Source of the DNA: Brachybacterium fresconis
Lineage (GTDB): Bacteria; Actinomycetota; Actinomycetes; Actinomycetales; Dermabacteraceae
DNA length: 64,000 nucleotides
Assembly (NCBI RefSeq): GCF_017876515.1
Contig: NZ_JAGIOC010000001.1
Location: forward strand, 4,030,001 to 4,094,000
Direction: 5' to 3'
The notes beneath the pieces are model-generated. The model ran no database searches. It was given only the letters and a program-made list of their open reading frames with translations, and was not told the origin of the DNA. Made by a program: the position numbers and the translations under genes. Below are positions 35,009 to 43,803 of this stretch, in pieces; position 1 is the first letter of the stretch; each line of letters begins with the position of its first letter.

Positions 35009-37555
35009 TCAGGCCTCCTCGATGATGTCGTCGGGATCGGTCAGAGCCGGATACTCCCAGGGGTCCTCGGGGTCCCTGGGGACGAACGAGGTCATGATCG
35101 ACCCGTCAGCACGCTGGTCACCGAGGCCGACGGGGGAGGCCAGCACCGCGTCGTCGAGCACGGGGCCCTGGTCCGGCAACGGCACCGAGGTGCTCGCGGC
35201 GGTGACGAGGACGCTCCGGCCGCGCACCGAGACCTCGACCTCGCTGCCGCTCACGAGCGTGAGGATGATCTCCTCGCGCAGCAGGCGGACCCGGAGGCGG
35301 GAGCCCCGCACCGTCAGAGGGAAGGACAGCTCCGGCCAGCCCTCGGGCAGGCGAGGGTCGAAGGAGAGCCGCCCCTGATCGTGCCGCATCCCGCCGAAGC
35401 CGTGCACCAGGGCGTTCCACACCCCGCCCGCGGAGGCGACGTGCACCCCGTCGGCGGTGTTGCCGTGCAGATTGCCGAGGTCGACGAACAGCCCGGCCCG
35501 GAAATAGTCCAGCGCCGCCTTCTGATGGCCCACCTCGGCGGCCATGATCGACTGCACCACGGCCGACAGCGAGGAGTCACCGGTGGTGATCGGGTCGTAG
35601 TACTCGAAGTCCGCGCGCTTCTCCTCGGCCGTGAACTCGCCGCCGCGCAGGAACAGGGCGAGAACCACATCAGCCTGTTTGAGCACCTGGAAGCGGTAGA
35701 TGACCAGGGGATGGAAGTTCAGAAGCAGCGGAAAGACCTCGGCAGGGGTGCTGGAGAGGTCCCAGACCTCGCGCTCGAGGAAGCGGTCCTCCTGGAGGTG
35801 GATGCCCAGGGCCTCGTCCTTGGCGACGTACATCCCCTCGGCGCAGGCGTCCCACTGCTCGAGCTCCAGCTCATCGAGCTCGAGCTCCGCCAGCAGCACC
35901 TGGTACGCGGCCTCGTCGGCGTCCCGCAGCTCGCGCACCGCCCGCGCGGCTCGGCGCAGGTTGTGGCGGGCCATGACGTTGGTGAACATGTTGTTGTTGA
36001 CCACGGTCGTGTACTCGTCGGGCCCGGTCACCCCGTTGATGTGGAAGCTGGCGTCCCCGTCGGCGGTCAGCCGCCAGAACCCCAGATCGGCCCACAACCG
36101 TGCGGTCTCGACCAGGACCCTCACCCCGTCGCGATGCTGGAAATCCACATCGCCGGTGACGTCCACGTACTGGGAGAAGGCATAGGCCACGTCGGCGTTG
36201 ATGTGGTACTGCGCGGTGCCCGCCGCGTAATAGGCCGAGGCCTCGTCCCCGTTGATGGTGCGCCAGGGGAACAGCGCCCCGCGCTGGTTGAGCTCGCGGG
36301 CGCGCTCGCGCGCCTTGGGCAGCAGGTTGCTGCGGAAGCGCAGCGCATTGCGGGCCCAGCGGGGCTCGGTGAAGGTCAGGAAGGGCACGACGTAGATCTC
36401 GGTGTCCCAGAAGTAGTGGCCCTCGTATCCCGAGCCGGTGAGCCCCTTGGCGGGGATGCCCCACTGGTCGGAGCGGGCGGCGGCCTGGGCGAGCTGGAAC
36501 AGGCACCAGCGGGTGGCCTGCTGCTCGACGGGCCGGCCCGGCAGCTGGACGTCCGAGCGCTCCCAGAAGTCCGCGAGGTAGTCGCGCTGGTCCTGGTACT
36601 GGGGCTCGAACCCGTCGGCCCGCACCCGATCCAGCGTGCGCCGGCAGCGGTCGAACAGCTCGCGGTGGGGGACCGAGCGGGAGGAGTGGTAGGAGATCGC
36701 CTTGCGGACCGTCAGGGAGCCTCCCTCCTCGAGTCGCGCGCGGAAGACCTGCCGACCGCGGTCCTCGCTGGTCTCCACCAGGCGCTCGACCTCGGCGTCC
36801 GACTCGACGCTGTGATCCGCGCCGACGGCGAGGGTCATGCCCGAGGTGGCCACGCGGTAGCCCAGCAGCATCCGTCGCTCGCTGTGCCAGTCCTGGAGCG
36901 GCTCGAGCACCCGATGGGAGAAGGCCGTGGCCCGTCGGGGATCGTCGGAATCGGTGACCGGTGCCCCATCCACCCCGCGCCCGTAGTCGTCGGTGATGTC
37001 CTGACGGTTGATGATCTGGGAGGAGACCGCGATCGGGGCGGATCCGTCGAGCATCGTGACCTGCAGAGTCATCAGCGCCAGGTGCCGCTGGGTGAAGGAG
37101 ACCAGGCGGGAGGTGGAGACCTTCACCCGTTTGCCGGCGGGAGTGCGCCAGATCAGCTCCCTCCGCAGCACGCCCTCGCGGAAGTCGATCCAGCGCTCGT
37201 ACTCCACCAGGTCCGCGATCGACAGCAGCAGCGGCTCGTCGTCGACGTAGAGCTTCATGACGGTCGAATCCGGCACCGAGATCATGGTCTGTCCGGTCCG
37301 GGCGAAGCCGAAGGCGGATTCGGCGTGATTGATCTGCCAGGTCTCGTGGAAGCCGTTGAGATAGGTGCCGTGGCTGTGGACGTCGCGGCCCTCCGCCGGG
37401 GTGCCACGCATCCCGAGGTAGCCGTTGGCGGTGGTGAACAAGGTCTCCATCAGCCCCAGGTCCCCTCCGGGGCGGGACTCCACCAGTCGCCATTCGTCCA
37501 GCGGCAGGCGGGTGCGGTCGACGGGGTCGGCGGGCAGCGAGCGCAGGCGGGTCAC
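35009..37555 (-). CDS. Glycoside hydrolase family 65 phosphorylase
   Basis: The 848-aa protein is probably a disaccharide phosphorylase for maltose, trehalose or kojibiose, releasing beta-glucose 1-phosphate. An N-terminal beta-sandwich (residues 1-290, with FTTANGYLGMRGTP) precedes an (alpha/alpha)6 barrel. GSGYEGHYFWDTEIYVVPFL is the substrate and phosphate site, and the general acid is Glu in NGVTGPDEYTTVVNNN. The exact disaccharide cannot be told. The gene starts at a GTG that overlaps the stop of the pgmB gene by 4 nt (GTGA), so the two products act together. Confidence 0.9.
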   Translation of the reverse strand: MTRLRSLPADPVDRTRLPLDEWRLVESRPGGDLGLMETLFTTANGYLGMRGTPAEGRDVHSHGTYLNGFHETWQINHAESAFGFARTGQTMISVPDSTVMKLYVDDEPLLLSIADLVEYERWIDFREGVLRRELIWRTPAGKRVKVSTSRLVSFTQRHLALMTLQVTMLDGSAPIAVSSQIINRQDITDDYGRGVDGAPVTDSDDPRRATAFSHRVLEPLQDWHSERRMLLGYRVATSGMTLAVGADHSVESDAEVERLVETSEDRGRQVFRARLEEGGSLTVRKAISYHSSRSVPHRELFDRCRRTLDRVRADGFEPQYQDQRDYLADFWERSDVQLPGRPVEQQATRWCLFQLAQAAARSDQWGIPAKGLTGSGYEGHYFWDTEIYVVPFLTFTEPRWARNALRFRSNLLPKARERARELNQRGALFPWRTINGDEASAYYAAGTAQYHINADVAYAFSQYVDVTGDVDFQHRDGVRVLVETARLWADLGFWRLTADGDASFHINGVTGPDEYTTVVNNNMFTNVMARHNLRRAARAVRELRDADEAAYQVLLAELELDELELEQWDACAEGMYVAKDEALGIHLQEDRFLEREVWDLSSTPAEVFPLLLNFHPLVIYRFQVLKQADVVLALFLRGGEFTAEEKRADFEYYDPITTGDSSLSAVVQSIMAAEVGHQKAALDYFRAGLFVDLGNLHGNTADGVHVASAGGVWNALVHGFGGMRHDQGRLSFDPRLPEGWPELSFPLTVRGSRLRVRLLREEIILTLVSGSEVEVSVRGRSVLVTAASTSVPLPDQGPVLDDAVLASPVGLGDQRADGSIMTSFVPRDPEDPWEYPALTDPDDIIEEA

Positions 37556-38298
37556 GCGATCTCCCCCAGGTCGGTCACGACGAGGGTGGCCCCGGCGGCG
37601 GCGAGCGCGTCGGCCCCGACGCCGCGGTCCACCCCGACGACGGCCCCGAAGCCGCCGTCGGCCCCGGCGCGCACGCCGGAGACCGCGTCCTCGTAGACCA
37701 CCGCGTCGGCGGGGTCGACCCCCAGCAGGCGGGCGGCATGGTCGAAGGTAGCGGAGGAGGGCTTGCCGGGAAGACCCTTCTCGGCGGCGACGTTCCCATC
37801 GACGACGTGCTCGAACCGCGCGAGCAGACCGGCGCCGCGCAGCACCTCCTCGGCGTTGCGCGAGGACGAGACGATCGCGAGACGGGAGCGCGGCGGCAGG
37901 GCGTCGAGGTAGGCGAGGGTGCCCGGATACGGGGCGACGCCTTCGGTCCGGATCAGAGTCAGCACCAGGTCGTTCTTGCGGTTGCCGAGCCCGCGGACCG
38001 TCTCCTGCCCGGCCGGCTGGTCGCCGGGATCCTCGTCGTCGCCGTCGGGCAGCTCGAGGTCGCGGGAGGCGAGGAACGCACGCACCCCGTCATAGCGGGG
38101 CCGGCCGTCGACATGGGCGAAGTAGTCCGCGTCGGTGTAGGGCTCGGCGATCCCGCGTCCGGTGAGGAAGTCGCCGAACATGCGGGCCCAGGCGCGCATG
38201 TGGACCTCGGCGGTCGGCGTGATGACGCCGTCGAGGTCGAACAGATGGGCGGAGAAGGCGGACGGTCGGAAGGCGGCCTCGGCTATCACGCGTGCCAT
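37552..38298 (-). CDS. pgmB: Beta-phosphoglucomutase (HAD family)
   Basis: The 248-aa protein converts beta-glucose 1-phosphate from the neighbouring phosphorylase into glucose 6-phosphate. The HAD nucleophile and acid are in FDLDGVITPTAEVH, the cap contains RPRYDGVRAFLASR, and further motifs are VSSSRNAEEVL, GKPSSATF and VYEDAVSGVRAG. The start at 38298 is preferred, as it opens just before the domain; the open frame continues far upstream antisense to other genes. The GH65-pgmB pair is a known catabolic module. Confidence 0.88.
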   Translation of the reverse strand: MARVIAEAAFRPSAFSAHLFDLDGVITPTAEVHMRAWARMFGDFLTGRGIAEPYTDADYFAHVDGRPRYDGVRAFLASRDLELPDGDDEDPGDQPAGQETVRGLGNRKNDLVLTLIRTEGVAPYPGTLAYLDALPPRSRLAIVSSSRNAEEVLRGAGLLARFEHVVDGNVAAEKGLPGKPSSATFDHAARLLGVDPADAVVYEDAVSGVRAGADGGFGAVVGVDRGVGADALAAAGATLVVTDLGEIA

Positions 38299-38460
38299 CG
38301 TACGGCGAGGTCCTCGCCCATCGGGTTCCGGTTCGTCCCCAGCGGATCCCGCCCCGTGGCGCCGGATGCGCCGGTCGACTAGTCTGCCAGCGTCCGCTCC
38401 CGCAGCGTCCGCCCCACGGTCGCGCCGGCGCGGAACAGGTCCGACCCTGCCGAGGAGAAG

Positions 38461-39123
38461 ATGGCTGTCACTCAGTCGCCGTCCGTGGTCGATGCCGTGC
38501 GGCGTGCGCTCGAGATCGAAGACGTCGGGGATCATGACGCCGACGGGCGCCCCCTGGTGCGCACGACCGCGACCCTGACCACGAACGTCGCCCGGTCCCC
38601 GGCCCAGCTGTGGCCGCTGCTGACCGACCCCGCGCGCCTGGCCACCTGGTTCGGACCGGTGACCGGGGACCTGCGCGAAGGGGGACGATTCGCCGCGCCC
38701 GGCGCCCACGGGGCCGTGCGCCGGGTCGTCCCGCCCCATCTGCTCTCCCTGAGCTGGGAGCAGGACGGCACCGTCGATCCCCTGCTGATCCGCCTGGACC
38801 CCGAGGACGACGGCACCACCTCGCTGCGCCTGCGCTACACCACGCTCTACGATCGCGCACGATTCGACTCCGTCGGTCCGGGCCTGCGGGCACTGGACTG
38901 GGAGATCGCGCTGCTGGGGCTCGCCGCGGCCGCCGACGGCTGGCGCACCGTGTGCATGACCGAGGTGCCCACGCCGACGCCCGCATGGCTGACCGGGCCC
39001 GAGGGCCGCGAGATGCTGCGTGCCTGGTCGGTGCGCTGGGCGGCCGAGGCCGTCGCCGCCGGGGTCGACGAGGGCACCGCCCGCCGGGGGGAGAGGGCGA
39101 CCACGAGCGCCTATCTCGACTGA
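38461..39123 (+). CDS. SRPBCC (AHSA1-like) domain protein
   Basis: The 220-aa soluble protein has the START/Bet v1-like fold seen in LWPLLTDPARLATWFGPVTG, GGRFAAPGAHGAVR and LLSLSWEQDG. Such proteins bind hydrophobic ligands or act as chaperone cofactors (Aha1-like); no ligand is apparent. The second half is helical and Ala-rich. The ATG has GAGGAGA 2-3 nt upstream. It is divergent from the GH65/pgmB operon. Confidence 0.75.
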   Translation: MAVTQSPSVVDAVRRALEIEDVGDHDADGRPLVRTTATLTTNVARSPAQLWPLLTDPARLATWFGPVTGDLREGGRFAAPGAHGAVRRVVPPHLLSLSWEQDGTVDPLLIRLDPEDDGTTSLRLRYTTLYDRARFDSVGPGLRALDWEIALLGLAAAADGWRTVCMTEVPTPTPAWLTGPEGREMLRAWSVRWAAEAVAAGVDEGTARRGERATTSAYLD

Positions 39124-39198
39124 GAGTCCGGCAGCGCTGCGGTCGCCCCCGCCCGTCCGCCCGCCGGGAACTGTTTGCCCGGGCTCACTATCCGGTGA

Positions 39199-39204
39199 CA
39201 GACT
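39199..39204 (+). promoter_or_regulatory. -10 hexamer CAGACT, leaderless-type promoter
   Basis: CAGACT ends 6 nt before the GTG at 39211. Confidence 0.4.
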
Positions 39205-39210
39205 CGCGCG

Positions 39211-40524
39211 GTGACCACCCCCGAGCCCGCGTCTCCCTCCGGGAGGTCGCGGCCCGCGAGACAGGTGCTGTGGTCCCTGGCCCCCTCGGTGTACATCCCC
39301 AGCCTGCTGGAGTTCTCCGGGCTGGCCGCCCTGATGCCGGTGATCCCGCTGCTGGCCCTCGATCTCGGATTCAGCGCCTGGCAGGCCGCGGCGCTGACGA
39401 CGATCTTCGGGCTGACCTCGTTCCTGGGACCGATCCCGGCCGGGCATCTCATCTCCCGGGTCGGGGCGCGCAGCGCCCTGGTGGTCACCGGATGTCTGCT
39501 GGTGGTCGCGAACGTGATCGCCTTCGTGGTGCTCACGCCGGCGGTCCATGACGGGGCCACCCCGGTCCATCGCGTCGCCCTGGTGGTGCTGCTGCTGGTG
39601 ATGGCCACGAACACGCAGGTGTGGCAGCTGGGGCGACAGGCCTACCTGGGCACGGCCCTGCCACCGATGATGCGGGCGCGCGGGATGACGCTGTTCGGCG
39701 GGGTGATCCGCATCGGCCAGGTGATCGGCCCGCTGCTGGGCGCGGTGGTAATGGCCACCGGCTCCGACACGGGGGTGTTCCTGCTGTTCGCGGTGACCGC
39801 AGCCGCCGCCACCGTGATGATCGCGGTCTTCCTCCCGCCGGGGGAGGCGCAGCTGGGCCCGGCGCGCCCGCGCGGACAGCGCCCGTCCCGCAGCCCGGCG
39901 CGGAAGACGTTGAATCGCGCTGTGCTGGCCCGGATGGCGGTCGTGGGGCTCGGGATCACGCCGGTGATGATGGCGCGGGTGAACCGGCCGGTGATCGTGC
40001 CGCTGCTGGGCGCGGCGCTGGGGCTGGACTCGGTATGGATCTCGATCGTGTTCGGCCTCAGCGCCGTCCTCGAGATCCTGCTGGTGATCCCGGCGGGGAC
40101 CCTCATGGATCGCCATGGTCGTGCCGCCGTGGCGGTGCCGTGCGCGGTGCTGATGGGGGCCGGATACCTGCTGCTGGCGATCCTGGGGACCGCCTGGGCC
40201 GGGCAGGGGCAGAGCCTCGCTCTGCTCGCCCTGCTGCTGCCGAGTCTGCTGATCGGGATCGGCAACGGTCTGGGGTCGGGGATCGTCATGACGCTGGGGA
40301 TCGATGTGTCCCCGGTGCACGACCGCACCCGCTACCTCGCCTGGTGGAACACGATGCTCGGTGCGGGGCGGCTCGCTGCGCCGCTGGTCGTCACCGGGGT
40401 CGCCCTGTTCGCCCCGATCACCGTGGCCGGGGCCGCGATGGGCGGCCTGTGCGTCGTCGGCGGAGCGTGGCTGGCGCGGGTCCTGCCGCGGGTCACACCG
40501 TCGGGAGGGACGAGGGCGCGGTGA
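39211..40524 (+). CDS. MFS family transporter
   Basis: The 437-aa protein has twelve membrane helices in two halves, joined by a basic loop at about 210-230 (RPRGQRPSRSPARKTLN). The loop after helix 2 (LISRVGARSALV) is the MFS motif A and GTLMDRHGRAAVAV is its second-half counterpart. The family exports drugs or small molecules; no substrate can be predicted. The GTG at 39211 is preferred since a -10-like CAGACT lies 6 nt upstream. It is convergent with the CarD-like gene. Confidence 0.85.
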   Translation: MTTPEPASPSGRSRPARQVLWSLAPSVYIPSLLEFSGLAALMPVIPLLALDLGFSAWQAAALTTIFGLTSFLGPIPAGHLISRVGARSALVVTGCLLVVANVIAFVVLTPAVHDGATPVHRVALVVLLLVMATNTQVWQLGRQAYLGTALPPMMRARGMTLFGGVIRIGQVIGPLLGAVVMATGSDTGVFLLFAVTAAAATVMIAVFLPPGEAQLGPARPRGQRPSRSPARKTLNRAVLARMAVVGLGITPVMMARVNRPVIVPLLGAALGLDSVWISIVFGLSAVLEILLVIPAGTLMDRHGRAAVAVPCAVLMGAGYLLLAILGTAWAGQGQSLALLALLLPSLLIGIGNGLGSGIVMTLGIDVSPVHDRTRYLAWWNTMLGAGRLAAPLVVTGVALFAPITVAGAAMGGLCVVGGAWLARVLPRVTPSGGTRAR

Positions 40525-40567
40525 TGCGGAGCCCGATGACACGGAGCGCTCCGCCATCGTCGCGACT

Positions 40568-40598
40568 CCGCCCCGCGGCCGTCGGGCGCGCGGGGCGG
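40568..40598. terminator. Terminator between MFS and CarD-like genes
   Basis: A perfect 10-bp stem (CCGCCCCGCG at 40568-40577 with its complement at 40589-40598) has an 11-nt loop and no T-run. Convergent genes lie on both sides. Confidence 0.5.
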
Positions 40599-40687
40599 GC
40601 GGAGCGACCGGAGGCGACCGGCGAGATGCGCGCAGCGCCGGGGGAGGGAGACCGCGAGGTGCGCGGTGCGTCCCGGGAGGGGGAGTG

Positions 40688-41239
40688 TCAGGCGGCGTCG
40701 CCGGGGGCGCCGGCCGCGACGGCACGCTCGGCGGTGTCCTGGATGAGGTGATCAGCCTGCTCGATGGTGATCGAGCGGGCGATCGCGATCTCGGCGGCGA
40801 GCGGGGCGATCGCCTGCTTGAGCAGGTTGCGCTCCGCCAGGCTGGAGGGCGTCCCACCCGAGTCGCCGAGGATGCCGCGGATGACTCCGATGCGATCCGA
40901 GATCCGTCCCGACTGCAACTGCATGGTCAGGGACTTGATCCGGTGGGCCCAGGAGGCCTTCTTCGCCGGCGGCTCGATCGGCTCGGCGAGCTGGACGAGG
41001 AGCTCACCGATCTCCTTCTCCACGAGCACGGCGCGCAGCCCGATGACGTCCCTGCCGTCGGCCGGCACGGAGATTCGCATCTCGTCCCCGATGACCTCCA
41101 TGTCGACGTACTCCCGATCGGTTCCGCGGACGGCGCGGGTGCAGGTGGAGACGATGCGCACCGGGCCGTGGACCGGATGGGTGAGCACGTCGCCGGGGGT
41201 CGGGGCAGCGGTGTCGACGGACGCAGTGGCGACGGACAA
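40688..41239 (-). CDS. Second CarD-like RNAP-binding protein
   Basis: This 183-aa paralogue of carD starts PTPGDVLTHPVHGPVRIV, the Tudor-like module, and has a VPADGRDVIGLRAVL segment parallel to the car[16 protein letters not shown]. The helical C-terminal domain keeps the Trp (KASWAHRIKSLTMQLQ) but is otherwise divergent. It has an N-terminal extension (SVATASVDTAA) and an Ala-rich tail. It may act as an accessory regulator of a distinct promoter set; this is inferred from relatedness only. Confidence 0.75.
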   Translation of the reverse strand: MSVATASVDTAAPTPGDVLTHPVHGPVRIVSTCTRAVRGTDREYVDMEVIGDEMRISVPADGRDVIGLRAVLVEKEIGELLVQLAEPIEPPAKKASWAHRIKSLTMQLQSGRISDRIGVIRGILGDSGGTPSSLAERNLLKQAIAPLAAEIAIARSITIEQADHLIQDTAERAVAAGAPGDAA

Positions 41240-41601
41240 GGGGAAACCTCCTGGACGGACCTGTGCGCCGTCGGTACCGCGGACCCGTCAGGGCAGGGCG
41301 GCCGTGCTCCGGGCCGCGATGACCCGGATCGGGGCGCGGCATCAGGGATATGGAGACGACTCGAGTGCTGCTCGACCTGCAGGAACAGGGTGGCGGCACC
41401 TACGACAGCGCCCTCCCATGATCTCATGGATCTGACACGATATCTAGAGGGTGACGTTTCCGGATGCGTCACACGTTCCGATGGGCGCGCGGACACCTGC
41501 CCCGGTCCACGAGCGCGCCCGCTGCGACCGGTCGACGGGCGCCATCGAGGAACAGACCGAAGTCGGAGGTCCGCCGGCGGTCCCGTGAGGATGATGAGGG
41601 G
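41240..41601. other. 362-bp divergent intergenic region with two inverted repeats
   Basis: I see no supported gene. An inverted repeat CCATGA-TC-TCATGG lies at 41416-41429, and GTGACG (41451) with CGTCAC (41467) forms a 6-10-6 palindrome. They sit near an AT-rich patch (GATATCTAG) and could be operators for the divergent CarD-like or ABC genes. Confidence 0.5.
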
Positions 41602-42273
41602 ATGAGAGTCTCCGCAGCCCGTCCCGAGGGGAAGGATCGCACGCCCGTCCGCTTCGAGGACGTCGGCGTCGACCTCGACCAGAACGTGCTGCTGCGGGAG
41701 GCGACCGGTCGTGCGGAGGCGGGGGAGGTGCTGGCCCTGACCGGCGCGAACGGATCCGGCAAGACGACGCTGCTGCGCGTCCTCGCCGGCCTGCTCGCGC
41801 CCACCGAGGGCACGGTGCGCATCGCGGGCCGACGTCCTGATGACCGCGACCGGACCTTCCGCTCGGCGCTGGCAGCGCTGATCGGGCCGCCGCAGACGGC
41901 CCGCGATCTCACCGTCGTCGAGCATCTGCAGTTCATCGGCGCCACCTGGGGCACCGGGGCGAAGGATGCCCGCGCCCGGGCGCGGCAGCTGCTCGAGGAG
42001 CTGCAGATCTCCCACCTCGGGGGCCGTTTCCCCCATGAGCTCTCCAGCGGGCAGTCGCAGCTGGTCGCCCTCGCGCTCACGCTGGCCCGCCCGTGCAGCG
42101 TGCTGCTGCTGGACGAGCCCGAGCAGCGCCTGGACGCCGACCGCCTGGGCCTGGTGATCGGGGCGATCCGGTCCCGCGCCGAGTCCGGCAGCGCCATCGT
42201 GCTCGCCAGCCACAGTCCCCGTCTGCTCGAGGAGCTCGCCGATTCCCGCCTGCACCTTCAGGAGCAGCGGTGA
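41602..42273 (+). CDS. ABC transporter ATP-binding protein
   Basis: In the 223-aa cytosolic ATPase, Walker A is GANGSGKTTLLR near residue 50, the signature ELSSGQSQLVALALTLA, Walker B VLLLDEPEQRLD, and the switch His is in ASHSPRLL. The Q-loop is GPPQTARDLTVVEHL. It drives the membrane protein encoded next, and the genes overlap by 4 nt (GTGA). Whether it exports or imports is not shown. The ATG at 41602 follows GAGGG by 1-2 nt and is the first start in the domain. Confidence 0.88.
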   Translation: MRVSAARPEGKDRTPVRFEDVGVDLDQNVLLREATGRAEAGEVLALTGANGSGKTTLLRVLAGLLAPTEGTVRIAGRRPDDRDRTFRSALAALIGPPQTARDLTVVEHLQFIGATWGTGAKDARARARQLLEELQISHLGGRFPHELSSGQSQLVALALTLARPCSVLLLDEPEQRLDADRLGLVIGAIRSRAESGSAIVLASHSPRLLEELADSRLHLQEQR

Positions 42274-43784
42274 ACGGTTCGCTCGGTCCCGTGCGGGAGG
42301 TGTGGGCGCAGCGCGCCGAGGCCCGCACGACGGGAGACGTGCTCTACCTGGTGTACGTGGCCGTGCTCGGCCTGCTGGTCATCGGCGTCCCGGCGCTGCG
42401 GGCCGCCGGCGCCGGCCTGGCCCGACCGGACGTGCTGCCGGTGCTGGTCCTGGACCGGGCTCCCCAGGTCGGAACCGCTCTCACCCTCGCCGGGGGAGCA
42501 GCCGTGATGCTGCTCGGTGCCGTGCGAGGCCCTGCCCTGCTCTCCCCGTTCTTCACCGCGACGCTGGCCGCGAGCGGGATCCCGCGCCGCCGTGTGCTCT
42601 GGCGCCCCCTCGCCCGGGCCGTGACGGCGCTGGTGCTGGCCATGATCGTCCTGGCCGCTCTGATCGGCACCACCCTGATCGCTGCCGGGCGGGCGGGAAC
42701 GGGCGCCGTGGTCGCCTTCGCCCTCGCCGCCGCGGGCACCGGTCTGCTGCTGACGGTCGCCTGGCTGCTCGGCCAGCTGCTGGCCGACGCCGCCCGTCGG
42801 ATCCTCGCCGCGGTCCTCGCCGGCCTCGCAGCCGGGGCGCTGCTGCTGCCCGCGGGCCTCGGGATCGGTGGGGCCTATCCGACGTCGAACGCGCCGTCGA
42901 CGCCCTCGGTGGTCGGCCTGCTGGTGATCGGGGCGCTCGCCCTCGGAGTGTCCGTGCCGCTGCTGGATCGGCTGCGCGGCGCCGTGCTCCAGGAGCAGGC
43001 GATCCGCTGGGAATCCGCCACCATGGCGGCGACCAGCATGGACATGGCCGGGGCCGCGGGGCTGCTGCGGGCCCTGCCCAGCACCGGTCGCCGCCTGCGG
43101 GCGATCGGTCCCGGCCCGCTGATGGCGCTGTACGCCCGACGGGACGCGATCGCCTGGCTGCGCAGCCCGGACCGCCTGGCGACCGGGGTGCTCGGCGTGC
43201 TCGCCGCCGCTGCCGCCCTCGCCGGGGCCACGCTCCTCACCGGACCGCTGGCCTGGTGCGGGGTGCTCGTCGGCTCTCTCGCCCTGTGGGCCGCGAGCGG
43301 GACCTTCGTGGACGGTATGCGCCACGGCGTGCACACGCTCGGGGCACCGCGGCTGTTCGGCCAATCCGCCGGGGGTCAGGTCCTGCTGCATGCGATCGCC
43401 CCGCTGCTGGCGCTGATCGTGCTCGGAGCGCTCGGCGGCAGCACGATGGGACTCGTGGCCGCCGACGGGGCGGGCGCGGTGATCGAGGCGTCCCTCCTGC
43501 CCGTCGCGCTGGCACCGGTGCTCATCGCGGGCCGGGCCCGGGATGCCGCGAAGGGGCCGATGCCGCTCGCGCTCAGCACGCCGATGCCCACCCCGCAGGG
43601 GGACCTGTCGGTGATCACGATGCTCGCCTGGCAGTCCGATGCGGTGCTGCTGGCGCTTGCGGGCGGGGCCGTCCTGCTGGCCGTCGGCCCGCTCGGCACG
43701 GCCTGGCCGTTGGCCGCCGCCGGTGCCCTGACCGCGCTGATGATCCTGATGACCCGGGGGCGCCTGCGCGCCCTGCGCTCGTGA
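42270..43784 (+). CDS. ABC transporter permease-like membrane protein (DUF6297-like)
   Basis: The 504-aa protein has about twelve hydrophobic helices, partly arranged as repeated pairs with AGGAAVMLLGAVRGPALLS and similar segments. No substrate-binding domain or signature was recognised; the layout and the partner ATPase resemble actinobacterial proteins called DUF6297. A soluble stretch near 285-320 (LRALPSTGRRLRAIGPGPL) separates the halves. The GTG start overlaps the ATPase stop, so the pair form one transporter. A methyltransferase gene follows after 19 bp. Confidence 0.7.
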   Translation: MNGSLGPVREVWAQRAEARTTGDVLYLVYVAVLGLLVIGVPALRAAGAGLARPDVLPVLVLDRAPQVGTALTLAGGAAVMLLGAVRGPALLSPFFTATLAASGIPRRRVLWRPLARAVTALVLAMIVLAALIGTTLIAAGRAGTGAVVAFALAAAGTGLLLTVAWLLGQLLADAARRILAAVLAGLAAGALLLPAGLGIGGAYPTSNAPSTPSVVGLLVIGALALGVSVPLLDRLRGAVLQEQAIRWESATMAATSMDMAGAAGLLRALPSTGRRLRAIGPGPLMALYARRDAIAWLRSPDRLATGVLGVLAAAAALAGATLLTGPLAWCGVLVGSLALWAASGTFVDGMRHGVHTLGAPRLFGQSAGGQVLLHAIAPLLALIVLGALGGSTMGLVAADGAGAVIEASLLPVALAPVLIAGRARDAAKGPMPLALSTPMPTPQGDLSVITMLAWQSDAVLLALAGGAVLLAVGPLGTAWPLAAAGALTALMILMTRGRLRALRS

Positions 43785-43803
43785 CGAGGGAAGGACCTGA
43801 CCG

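Noticed and set aside
37552-40857. A 1101-codon minus-strand ORF
   Set aside because: Only its last 248 codons (pgmB) form a known domain; the rest is antisense to the SRPBCC and MFS genes.
41451-41472. GTGACG/CGTCAC palindrome as a proven operator
   Set aside because: It is a 6-10-6 repeat near a divergent promoter, but such short palindromes are frequent; I list it only as a note in the intergenic entry.
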